A stretch of DNA of 64,000 nt. Origin: Marinobacterium litorale DSM 23545. Lineage in GTDB: Bacteria; Pseudomonadota; Gammaproteobacteria; Pseudomonadales; Balneatricaceae. Numbering within the stretch: position 1 is the first letter of the stretch; each line of letters opens with the position of its first letter. Under the pieces are notes generated by a model. It ran no database searches, had not been told where the DNA came from, and saw only the letters and a program-made list of their open reading frames with translations. Below are positions 25,118 to 32,356 of the stretch, in pieces. Location of the stretch: the NCBI RefSeq assembly GCF_000428985.1, contig NZ_AUAZ01000010.1, forward strand, positions 1 to 64,000, given 5' to 3'. A program made the position numbers and the translations under genes.

Positions 25118-25636
25118 ATGGCTCAGGGTTTTCTGGCTCGCGTAGCGGGCAAAACAAAACAGGTATTCGCAATCACTTCATCCGCTGGCGCGGGCGACAC
25201 TGGAAAGATTCCCGCGCTCGATGGATCGGGCCGTCTCGATCAGTCGTTTATGCCGGTAGGCATCGGGGCCGATACCGTGCAGGCCACGGCGTCTGAGGCG
25301 CTATCGGCTGGTGACTTCGTCAACTTCCACGATGATGTAGGTACGTTCTCAGTGCGACTGGCCGATAACTCCAACGGTCGCCAGGCGGATGGTTATGTCA
25401 CGGCGTCTGTATCCCTGTCAGGCACAGCCACGGTCTACCCGCTCGATGGCGTAAATGCGTCTATGACGGGGCTAACCGCAGGTACACGGTACTATCTCGG
25501 CACTGCCGGGGATGTGCTCGCCACGCCGCTCGATGAAACCGCTGGCGGCAATGTCGGCAAGATCAGCCAATACTTGGGGTATGCCAAGTCGACCACTGAG
25601 CTTGTGACCAATGATGACGGCTATGTGGAGCTGTAA
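25118..25636 (+). CDS. tail fibre protein, unknown
   Basis: 172 residues. A short N-terminal docking segment and a linker (GDTGKIPALDGSGRLDQSFMP, a repeat common in phage fibres) precede a beta domain (ASEALSAGDFVNFHDDVGTF, GTRYYLGTAGDVLATPLDE) similar in layout to that of the preceding gene. The collar-like 'ALDGSGRLD' motif supports a fibre role. Confidence 0.65.
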   Translation: MAQGFLARVAGKTKQVFAITSSAGAGDTGKIPALDGSGRLDQSFMPVGIGADTVQATASEALSAGDFVNFHDDVGTFSVRLADNSNGRQADGYVTASVSLSGTATVYPLDGVNASMTGLTAGTRYYLGTAGDVLATPLDETAGGNVGKISQYLGYAKSTTELVTNDDGYVEL

Positions 25637-25639
25637 GGG

Positions 25640-27265
25640 ATGACAGAAAACAAGCCGCTCGTGCGAATTGGCGGGAAGATAATGCAGTTGCCGGATAGTG
25701 ATTCCATCTCCGGCGCTGCCGCGCCTGTACAGGTTGAATGGTCAGCCACCCAGCTCTATCAGGGCGAGTCCATCACTGGCCAGATCACAAACTACGACAG
25801 CGAAACGACTTACACTGTCAGCGCCGTGTTGGGCTCCATCTCAATTACGGATGACGTGATTACGTACACAGCGGACGGCAGCTTCGGCGCGGAAACGCTC
25901 ACGGTCAATGGCCGGACGTTCTCGATCACGGTGTTGGAATTTGTGCTGACGGACGGCTTGATTGGCACGGCTGGTGAGCAGGGGTTTGGTGCGGGCATCT
26001 ACCCGGAATCCGATCTGGCAACCGCCGGTCTTTCACCGATGACCGGTTACGACGACCCCGCGCACGACAACTACGGCAACTACCAGCACACCAATGGCAG
26101 TGTCATGGTATTCGTGCCGAAGTTCTACTACCGCGTGGGTAATGCCAGTGCGCCACAGTATGCGACCTATGGAGCCAACAGTATCGAAATTGTTGGTATC
26201 GAAACCTTTGCAAATCAGGCTGAGGCCAATGCGGCGGGCTGGGCAATGCACCGTGCGTTCATTGACGGTGGTAGTGAGAAGTCGGGCTTCTTCATCGACA
26301 AGTACCTGAGCAGTAATGATGGTTCAGGTAATGCAGTGTCGGTTAAAAACGGTGTGCCATTATCGCTGACAACCTCAACAAGCTATACGCGCACCGACGG
26401 ACTCACCGGCTGCACCGGCATTCTGGCCGATGCCGTGGTGCTGGGGCGTGCGCGAGGCAGTCAGTACAATCAGTGCTCAGCATTCATGCTCGGTGCGCTG
26501 GCAATCCTGTCACTGGCTCATGGTCAGATGGCAACAGGCACTATGGCGTGTGCGTGGTACGACGCGGGCGGTACAACTAACTTCCCGAAAGGCTGCAATA
26601 ACAACGCATTAGGCGACACCAATGATGCCGGCGTGTCGTTCACTACGGCGGGCGACTCCGGCAATGCCAACAAGCCGCTGGCTGGCAGCGGTGTGCCATT
26701 TGCCAAGACGACACACAACGGGCAAAACTGCGGCGTGGCTGACCTGAACGGCTCGCTGTTCGATTGCGCTCTGGGCATTACAGCCCCCGGCACATCGGCC
26801 ACGAGCACGACTGCGCTCAGCAACGACACGATTTATGTACTGAAGGAGTCGGTCGCGCTGGCGTCGTTGACCGCCGGGTGGGATGGCAGTACGGATGCGT
26901 GGGGTAACACGACGCACCTGAACACCCTGTATGACAGCGTGACCAGCCCGCACGCGCTGGGCAGCACGACGGGCACGGTGTACTGGGGTAACGGCAGCAA
27001 TCAGGTGATCGACGGGGCAGGCAGTGGCGTTGCATGGAGTACGGCGGGATTCATTCCGAAGGACAATAACGCAACCAGCGCAACAGGAACAAACCAGTTC
27101 GGCAATGACTATCTGTACCGTTACAACCGGCACAATATGTTCCCGGTTGCGGGCGACTATTGGGCGAATGCGGCGGTCGCTGGCGTTTTCTACCGGCTCT
27201 TCAACTACACCCGGTCGAACGGCCTCAGCAACGCCGCCCCTCGCGCCTCGGCCTATCTCCAGTAA
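25640..27265 (+). CDS. receptor-binding tail-tip protein with C-type-lectin/FGE-like fold
   Basis: 541 residues. Residues 30-95 are an Ig-like or linker domain. Residues about 140-541 resemble the formylglycine-generating-enzyme/C-type-lectin fold used by phage tips (MVFVPKFYYRVG, KSGFFIDKYLSS). The C terminus (AGVFYRLFNYTRSNGLSNAA then PRASAY) closely follows variable regions diversified by DGRs, such as Mtd-like proteins. It ends seven codons after that motif, as DGR targets do. No reverse transcriptase lies nearby. It should decide host range. Confidence 0.75.
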   Translation: MTENKPLVRIGGKIMQLPDSDSISGAAAPVQVEWSATQLYQGESITGQITNYDSETTYTVSAVLGSISITDDVITYTADGSFGAETLTVNGRTFSITVLEFVLTDGLIGTAGEQGFGAGIYPESDLATAGLSPMTGYDDPAHDNYGNYQHTNGSVMVFVPKFYYRVGNASAPQYATYGANSIEIVGIETFANQAEANAAGWAMHRAFIDGGSEKSGFFIDKYLSSNDGSGNAVSVKNGVPLSLTTSTSYTRTDGLTGCTGILADAVVLGRARGSQYNQCSAFMLGALAILSLAHGQMATGTMACAWYDAGGTTNFPKGCNNNALGDTNDAGVSFTTAGDSGNANKPLAGSGVPFAKTTHNGQNCGVADLNGSLFDCALGITAPGTSATSTTALSNDTIYVLKESVALASLTAGWDGSTDAWGNTTHLNTLYDSVTSPHALGSTTGTVYWGNGSNQVIDGAGSGVAWSTAGFIPKDNNATSATGTNQFGNDYLYRYNRHNMFPVAGDYWANAAVAGVFYRLFNYTRSNGLSNAAPRASAYLQ

Positions 27266-27274
27266 GGACTACCT

Positions 27275-27832
27275 ATGATTTACTCAGCACTGCACATTGA
27301 TACAGCCGGGCCAAACGGCACAGCTTTACGGCCCAAAGCGGCTGACGATAGCAGCCTGAACTATATCGGTGAGCGTGACGGGCGGCACTGGTACATCGGC
27401 ACCGCCGCAGTTGAGCAGCACCCTGAAATCGACCTACGCGAAGAGCCCGCGGCTGAGATATCCGACCTGATCCGGCAAAGCCAGATGGCCGCCGCCCTGA
27501 AGCAGGGGCTGCGCAAGCGGATCGACTCAGAGCTGGGGGACATTCACGACCTGATCGCCGACCAGTCCAAGATGCTGGAGATGATCTACGTCATGCTGGC
27601 TCGGCTGACGGCGGAGTACCTCGGCGGGTCGCAGATACCCGATGCAGCACGCACCCCATACCTCGCCCGAGCGGAAGCCGTTGTCGCGGCGGTGGACTCA
27701 GGTCAAGCGGTGTTGCGTGGGGATTTTGAGGATATGGATGCAGTACTGGCCCGGCTGATCGGGCGGCAGAGCCGGATCAACGAACTGGTGCGCGATGAGT
27801 ACGCCGCCAAGATCACCGAGGCGCTGGCGTGA
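27275..27832 (+). CDS. tail-associated protein of unknown function
   Basis: 185 residues. The first 60 residues are compact (YIGERDGRHWYIGTAAVEQH); the rest is a helical bundle (SDLIRQSQMAAALKQGLRKR, then DLIADQSKMLEMIYVMLARL). It may be a fibre assembly chaperone, since such genes commonly follow the receptor-binding gene, but I see no defining motif. It is followed by a GTGA-coupled gene. Confidence 0.55.
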   Translation: MIYSALHIDTAGPNGTALRPKAADDSSLNYIGERDGRHWYIGTAAVEQHPEIDLREEPAAEISDLIRQSQMAAALKQGLRKRIDSELGDIHDLIADQSKMLEMIYVMLARLTAEYLGGSQIPDAARTPYLARAEAVVAAVDSGQAVLRGDFEDMDAVLARLIGRQSRINELVRDEYAAKITEALA

Positions 27833-28074
27833 GGCAGCTCCTGATCGCCCTCGACCAGCTCGCCAACTGCTGTGTCTACGCACACGGCGAGGGCTTCGGC
27901 ATGGCCGATGAAACCTTGTCCGCCCGGTGCTGGCGGCTGCGCGATCATACGCCCCGGTGGCGACGGGCCAGACGGGTGATTGATGCGTTGTTCTGGTGGG
28001 AGCCGGACCACTGCCGCATCGCGCATGAGTCTGAGCGCCTGCGCCGACACCTGCCGCCAGGCTATTCGTCCTAA
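27829..28074 (+). CDS. small phage protein of a widespread unknown family
   Basis: 81 residues from GTG 27829 (GTGA overlap). The pattern LIALDQLANCCVY, MADETLSARCWRLRD and RRVIDALFWWEPDHCR matches short proteins common at the end of proteobacterial prophage late operons, which have no known function. Its stop overlaps the stop of the convergent CsrA gene by four bases, marking the end of the late operon. Confidence 0.65.
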   Translation: MRQLLIALDQLANCCVYAHGEGFGMADETLSARCWRLRDHTPRWRRARRVIDALFWWEPDHCRIAHESERLRRHLPPGYSS

Positions 28075-28250
28075 TCCTCTACCGGCCAAACCCCTTCCAG
28101 CTCCTCCCTGATTACATCCACATTCTCCGGCGCCTGAATATTGATAGACACCTGGCCGCCCTGGGCCTGCTTGATCGTCACCCGGATATCATGGTCAATG
28201 ATGAGCGCTTCGCCTTCGCGGCGGGTGAGTGTCAGCGATGTGGTTTTCAT
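28071..28250 (-). CDS. csrA: CsrA/RsmA-family RNA-binding regulator, phage-borne
   Basis: 59 residues from the ATG at 28250, fixed by AGGAGGT (28255-28261) four bases upstream; a GTG further up lies inside that site. LTLTRREGEALIIDHDIRVT matches the CsrA N terminus, including the conserved TRR and GE, and QVSINIQAPENVDVIREEL matches the second half with the IREE RNA-contact region. CsrA dimers bind GGA motifs in mRNA leaders. As a phage gene it could change host carbon, biofilm or motility control, or regulate phage mRNAs. It is the last gene of a three-gene reverse operon. Confidence 0.88.
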   Translation of the reverse strand: MKTTSLTLTRREGEALIIDHDIRVTIKQAQGGQVSINIQAPENVDVIREELEGVWPVED

Positions 28251-28279
28251 GGGCACCTCCTGTGCTGTTGATTAATCCG

Positions 28280-28465
28280 TTATAGCGGCCATTTCCCAGC
28301 CCGCCGCAGCAGACACTCTACCGCAAGCGCCGTTCGTGGCTCTATCTCTTTCTCCCCGCGCTCCATTAGTCCTACCCATACCCGACTCACACCGAGCTCA
28401 TCAGCCATGGCTTGCTGATAGAGGCCCAGCGCTTGCCGGGCCTGTTTTAATTGCTCTGGTGTCAT
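28280..28465 (-). CDS. XRE-family DNA-binding regulator
   Basis: 61 residues, a bare helix-turn-helix domain (LKQARQALGLYQQAMADELG, then VSRVWVGLMERGEKEIEPRT). Its ATG overlaps the upstream stop as TAATG. It probably binds the palindrome in the promoter of its own operon (28739-28753). It is too short to be a CI-type repressor with a cleavable C-terminal domain. Confidence 0.8.
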   Translation of the reverse strand: MTPEQLKQARQALGLYQQAMADELGVSRVWVGLMERGEKEIEPRTALAVECLLRRAGKWPL

Positions 28466-28674
28466 TATTCGATCTCGATGCCGATTTTGTCAGCGTCTTC
28501 GCGAGAGATAACGATACCATTCGGATGTTCGTAGTAGCAGCTCAGGCCAGAATCAACAGGGTAAACAATAGGCATCTCGTCTTCTTCAAACCGACGTACA
28601 GCTTCGCCATCCTCGGCCCACAAAACTGCTACGTTTCCATTCTCATCGATGCGGCCAAAAATTTCGTTTTTCAT
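28465..28674 (-). CDS. small acidic phage protein, unknown
   Basis: 69 residues from the ATG at 28674, supported by AGGTGA (28680-28685) five bases upstream; a GTG at 28683 is the alternative. It contains MKNEIFGRIDENGNVAVLW and a C-terminal NGIVISREDADKIGIEIE. First gene of the operon with the XRE regulator and CsrA. No family is recognised. Confidence 0.6.
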   Translation of the reverse strand: MKNEIFGRIDENGNVAVLWAEDGEAVRRFEEDEMPIVYPVDSGLSCYYEHPNGIVISREDADKIGIEIE

Positions 28675-28732
28675 CTTGATCACCTATCGCTTTGCAGTTC
28701 AGGCTCAGCCCCTTGCCTCACCCTATGTATCT

Positions 28733-28761
28733 ATAATAGATAACTTAGTTATCATTGTAAA
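28733..28761 (-). promoter_or_regulatory. sigma-70 promoter with a palindromic operator as spacer
   Basis: On the minus strand TTTACA (28756-28761), a 17-bp spacer and TATTAT (28733-28738), each five of six to consensus. The spacer contains the perfect 15-bp palindrome GATAACTTAGTTATC (28739-28753). It drives the small-protein/XRE/CsrA operon; XRE autorepression is the likely control. Confidence 0.75.
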
Positions 28762-28977
28762 GGGCAGCAAAGCACTTTTTTGAAATTATTTTTCAGCGCA
28801 GCCCGGCTATAATCTTTCCCCAAAACTCACACGTAACATATTGATTCATAAAGGTGCAGCAAGCACCGAAAAGCACTGTGTTTAAATACAGTTAAAACGC
28901 CGCAACCTTATGAATTGATTAGAGAAATAGCGTTTTCGTAAACCGTGCATGGTCTGTACGGTGCACTGACGCCGTTC
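28762..28977. other. A+T-rich gap at the right prophage edge
   Basis: No gene. It contains a plus-strand TATAAT (28808-28813) without a clear -35, the small hairpin GGTGCAGCAAGCACC and ACTGTGTTTAAATACAGT. The prophage-host junction probably lies here, but the left att copy is outside the window so attR cannot be placed. Confidence 0.4.
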
Positions 28978-29358
28978 TTAATCAAAATCCGGCAGGTGTG
29001 GCTGTGTGATCGGTTTGCCCGCCGCGGCCCAGGCATCGAAGCCACCAGTGATCGATTTGATGTTCAGATAACCCATCGTTTTCAGGCTCTGGGCAGCCAG
29101 CGCTGCGCGGCCACTGGTTTTGCAATAGAGCACTATACCGGTATCACGGGACTCAAGCTTGGGATCGCTACCCACCTGGAACTCCAGCATCCCGCGCGGG
29201 ATATTGATCGCCCCCGGCAGGTGGCCGTTCTGGTATTCGCCGGGTTCACGAACATCAATCAGTACGTCGGCCTGTTGGATGAATTGATCAGCTTCATCGA
29301 CCGACACTTCGTCGATCTGCTGCTTGGCTTCCTGCACGAGTTCAAGGGCGCTTTTCAT
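28978..29358 (-). CDS. single-domain rhodanese, cytoplasmic
   Basis: 126 residues from the ATG at 29358, chosen for AGGAGA just upstream; a longer frame begins inside the SulP gene. A rhodanese domain is complete: DVLIDVREPGEYQNGHLPGA, then catalytic Cys in VLYCKTSGR and GGFDAWAAAG. It moves sulfane sulfur between thiosulfate, persulfides and cyanide or thiols. It is the last gene of the persulfide dioxygenase-SulP-rhodanese operon and overlaps the SulP stop by 17 bp. It probably makes thiosulfate from sulfite and glutathione persulfide. Confidence 0.9.
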   Translation of the reverse strand: MKSALELVQEAKQQIDEVSVDEADQFIQQADVLIDVREPGEYQNGHLPGAINIPRGMLEFQVGSDPKLESRDTGIVLYCKTSGRAALAAQSLKTMGYLNIKSITGGFDAWAAAGKPITQPHLPDFD

Positions 29359-31144
29359 GGTGTATCTCCTCGGATAGGGGGTGGGTTTTCGGCTCACTGC
29401 CCGTGTGTTTAAGGGTAGCCAGCGTTGTGTCGGGGTCGAGCGTCAGCGCTGCCTTGTACTGGCTGATAAAAACCTGTCCGCCGAACCGCTGCAGAAAATC
29501 GCTGCGTTTAAGCTGGTCCATGACCGGGCCCTTCACCTCGGACAGGTGCAGCTGAATATCTGCTGCCTTGAGTCGCTCGGCAATCGCCTCAAGGCTCTCC
29601 AGTGCACTGGCATCGATCAGGTTCACCCCGGGACACATTAAAACAACATGGCGAACCTGCGGATGTGAGGAGACCAGCGCCATCAACCTGTCTTCCAGAT
29701 AGCGGGCATTTGGAAAATAGAGGCTCTCATCGACGCGCAGGGAGAGCATGATCGGGCTGCACACGACCGGGAATCGTTCCACGTTACGGAAATGCTCACT
29801 TCCCGGCAGTTGGCCCACCACGGCGATGTGGGGTTGGCTTGTGCGCCATAGAAACAGCAGGAGCGACAGGCTCAGACCCAGAAGGATACCGGTCTCTATA
29901 CCCAAAGCGAGCACCCCGACCAGCGTGACGACCATGGCGGCACCATCCTGTTTGGAGTAGTTCCAGGTGCGCACGATCGCTTTCAGGTCCACCAGGGTGA
30001 GGACCGCGACGATGATAATCGCAGCCAACACGGCTCTGGGCATGCTCTCGAACATGGGGGTGAATAACATGACGACAACAGCAAACCCCAGCGCTGCAAG
30101 CGCTCCTGCCAGCGGTGTCTGTGCGCCTGCGTCGTAGCTGACGACTGAGCGGGAGAACCCGCCGGACACCGGCATGCCGCCGCTCAGCGCCGCCAGTATG
30201 TTTGCTCCCCCGAGGGCGATCAGCTCCTGGTTGGGTTTGATCCGTTGACGTTTGCGTGCCGCGAAGGTCTGAGCCACAGAGACTGATCCGACAAAGCCGA
30301 TCAGGCTGATCAGAGCGGCGATCGGCAGCAGCTCCATGATCAGTGGCAGGTCAAACATGGGGAGTGTTAGAGAGGGCAGGCCCCGGGGTACATCGCCGAC
30401 AACCGGAACACCCAGGTGTTCCAGCCCCAGCGCAATGACCAGTAAAGTTGTAACGACCACGGCTACAACGGGCGCTGCGCGTGTTATATGGGCGGAAAGT
30501 GAAGGGGCAATACCCGCCCCAATCAGTACTGATTTTCCGTAACGGCGGGTCAGGTAGAGAAACACCAGGCTGCCGATACCGATGGCCAGGGTGGCCAGGT
30601 TGGTATCCGGGAGAGCGAGGGCTGTGGTTCTTACCAGCTCTATCGCAGTGACCCCTTCAGACTTGATGCCCAGAATATGTTTGAGCTGCCCGAGGGTGAT
30701 CAAAATACCGGAGGCACTGATAAAGCCAGAGATGACAGGGTGGCTTAGAAAATTAACCAGAAAGCCTGCTCTGAGCAGCGCCAGGAGTAGCATCAGAGCA
30801 CCGCAGAGCAGAGCCAGTGTCAGTGCTGCCTGGGTATACTCGGCACTGCCCTGGGGGAACAGTGGAGCCAGGGCCGCACCGGTCAACAGCGATACGATGG
30901 CAACAGGGCCCACGGCCAGCGCACGACTTGTACCAAGCACAGCGTAGACGATAGCAGGCAGGATACTGGCATACAGTCCCATGATTGGGGGCAAACCGGC
31001 GAGCATGGCATAGGCCATGCTCTGTGGAATCAGCAGGAGTGTCAGTGTCGCTGCGGCAAGACTGTCCTGAAGTGCGGTGGCGCGGTCATACCCTTTCGCC
31101 CAACTTAAGCAGGGCAGGTACCGGGATAGGCGATCAAGGCTCAT
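29342..31144 (-). CDS. SulP-family anion transporter with STAS domain
   Basis: 600 residues. The N-terminal signature LLLIPQSMAYAMLAGLPPIM is followed by ten or more hydrophobic segments, GISASG-like SHPVISGFISASG, and a C-terminal STAS domain (about 465-570, FPNARYLEDRLMALV; LIDASALESLEAI). SulP proteins carry sulfate, bicarbonate or related anions across the inner membrane. Between a persulfide dioxygenase and a rhodanese the likely cargo is sulfite or sulfate, possibly exporting the product of sulfide oxidation. It lies 41 bp after the dioxygenase gene. Confidence 0.9.
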   Translation of the reverse strand: MSLDRLSRYLPCLSWAKGYDRATALQDSLAAATLTLLLIPQSMAYAMLAGLPPIMGLYASILPAIVYAVLGTSRALAVGPVAIVSLLTGAALAPLFPQGSAEYTQAALTLALLCGALMLLLALLRAGFLVNFLSHPVISGFISASGILITLGQLKHILGIKSEGVTAIELVRTTALALPDTNLATLAIGIGSLVFLYLTRRYGKSVLIGAGIAPSLSAHITRAAPVVAVVVTTLLVIALGLEHLGVPVVGDVPRGLPSLTLPMFDLPLIMELLPIAALISLIGFVGSVSVAQTFAARKRQRIKPNQELIALGGANILAALSGGMPVSGGFSRSVVSYDAGAQTPLAGALAALGFAVVVMLFTPMFESMPRAVLAAIIIVAVLTLVDLKAIVRTWNYSKQDGAAMVVTLVGVLALGIETGILLGLSLSLLLFLWRTSQPHIAVVGQLPGSEHFRNVERFPVVCSPIMLSLRVDESLYFPNARYLEDRLMALVSSHPQVRHVVLMCPGVNLIDASALESLEAIAERLKAADIQLHLSEVKGPVMDQLKRSDFLQRFGGQVFISQYKAALTLDPDTTLATLKHTGSEPKTHPLSEEIHHEKRP

Positions 31145-31185
31145 GGCGCAGATCCAACGGGTTGCGGCGGCAGGTTTTCAAGCGC

Positions 31186-32049
31186 TTACAGTGCATCCAC
31201 CGGAATCTTGAGGTAGCGGATGCCATTCGCTTCCGGCGGTGGCATCTCACCGGCGCGCATGTTGACTTGCACCGAAGGGAGTATCAGCTTGGGCATGCCC
31301 AACCCGGAATCCCGTTCCTGCCTCAACTGGACGAATTGTGCTTCGGATATACGTTCATTGACGTGAACATTGGATGCCTTCTCCTCTCCAATGGTGGTTT
31401 CATTCAAAAACTCATCACGTCCTTCAGCCTTGTAATCGTGACACATGAATACGCGGGTTTCCGCCGGTAACTCGAATAATTTGCGAATAGAGTGGTAAAG
31501 CGTTGCCGCATCTCCGCCGGGGAAGTCGCAGCGCGCAGTGCCGTAATCGGGCATAAACAGGGTATCGCCCACGAAGGCTGCATCGCCAATCAGGTAGGTC
31601 ACGCAGGATGGCGTGTGGCCTGGGGTATAGATCACGCGGGCGGGGATTTGGCCGATGGTGAAGGTTTCCCCATCAGCGAACAGGTGATCGAATTGACTGC
31701 CATCGGCCGCGAACTCCGGCCCGGCATTAAACAGACGTCCGAAGGTTTCCTGAACCCGGCCGACCTGGTTTCCGATCGCCAGTTTCCCGCCTAACTTTTC
31801 GCGTATATGTTGGGCGGCACTGAGGTGATCGGCATGGACGTGCGTTTCAAGAACCCACTCGAGCGTGTAACCGTGCTCGTGGATATAATTGACGATTTGA
31901 TCGGCGCTGGTAGTCGATGTCTGGCCTGATTCAGCGGTATAGTCGAGAACCGAGTCGATGACGGCGCACTGTCCGGATACCTGGTCAGCCACTACGTAGC
32001 TGTAGGTGAAGGTATCGGCGTGGAAAAACGCTTCAATATGCATCGCCAT
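31186..32049 (-). CDS. persulfide dioxygenase (ETHE1/Blh-like metallo-beta-lactamase fold)
   Basis: 287 residues. The HVHADH motif of the metallo-beta-lactamase fold, then TPGHTPSCVTY, VGDTLFMPDYGTARCDFPGG and VFMCHDY give the mononuclear iron site (two His and one Asp) of persulfide dioxygenases. It oxidises glutathione persulfide to sulfite and glutathione. The C-terminal extension (NERISEAQFVQLRQERD, LPSVQVNMRAG) is typical of the bacterial Blh type. AGGAG lies eight bases before the ATG. It heads the operon with SulP and rhodanese, and a palindrome covers its -10. Confidence 0.92.
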   Translation of the reverse strand: MAMHIEAFFHADTFTYSYVVADQVSGQCAVIDSVLDYTAESGQTSTTSADQIVNYIHEHGYTLEWVLETHVHADHLSAAQHIREKLGGKLAIGNQVGRVQETFGRLFNAGPEFAADGSQFDHLFADGETFTIGQIPARVIYTPGHTPSCVTYLIGDAAFVGDTLFMPDYGTARCDFPGGDAATLYHSIRKLFELPAETRVFMCHDYKAEGRDEFLNETTIGEEKASNVHVNERISEAQFVQLRQERDSGLGMPKLILPSVQVNMRAGEMPPPEANGIRYLKIPVDAL

Positions 32050-32081
32050 CGGCTTATCTCCTGCGTGCTGCTTGATAATTA

Positions 32082-32119
32082 GGTATATCTAATATACCAG
32101 TTGGATCGTTTTAGCCCAA
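32082..32119 (-). promoter_or_regulatory. promoter of the persulfide dioxygenase operon with palindromic operator
   Basis: On the minus strand TTGGGC (32114-32119), a 17-bp spacer and TATATT (32091-32096). The -10 lies inside the perfect palindrome GGTATATCTAATATACC (32082-32098). The core TATATTAGATA recurs at 38216 and at 47,799-47,809, both before sulfur or thiol-stress genes, so a shared repressor is likely. Confidence 0.7.
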
Positions 32120-32300
32120 CCTTTGCAGCAGCTTATAAACTCATCAGGGATGAGGTTCGCCTGTTAATGGTCTACCTTTGACCTGTAGAGCAGGCATTTA
32201 ATGTATCCGCTCCATGGACCGGTAGCCAACGATAATAATAATCGCGAAACTCTGACTTTTACCGGATGTCCCTTGCGTAACCGGCGCGTGATCGCGTCCG

Positions 32301-32325
32301 CGCCTGTCTGTCTGGCAGACAGGCG
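32301..32325 (+). promoter_or_regulatory. 5'-leader hairpin of acnA
   Basis: Perfect 10-bp stem CGCCTGTCTG/CAGACAGGCG with five-base loop TCTGG, ending 31 bp before the aconitase ATG. There is no T-run, so a structured leader rather than a terminator is likely. The remainder of the 32,099-32,356 gap shows nothing else I can assign. Confidence 0.5.
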
Positions 32326-32356
32326 AATCAAGTTGATCGGATTAAGGAGACAGTCG

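Noticed and set aside
27266-28074. DGR reverse transcriptase or Avd gene after the tip protein
   Set aside because: The 185- and 81-residue proteins lack any reverse transcriptase motif such as YxDD and do not look like Avd; no template-like copy of the variable region is seen.
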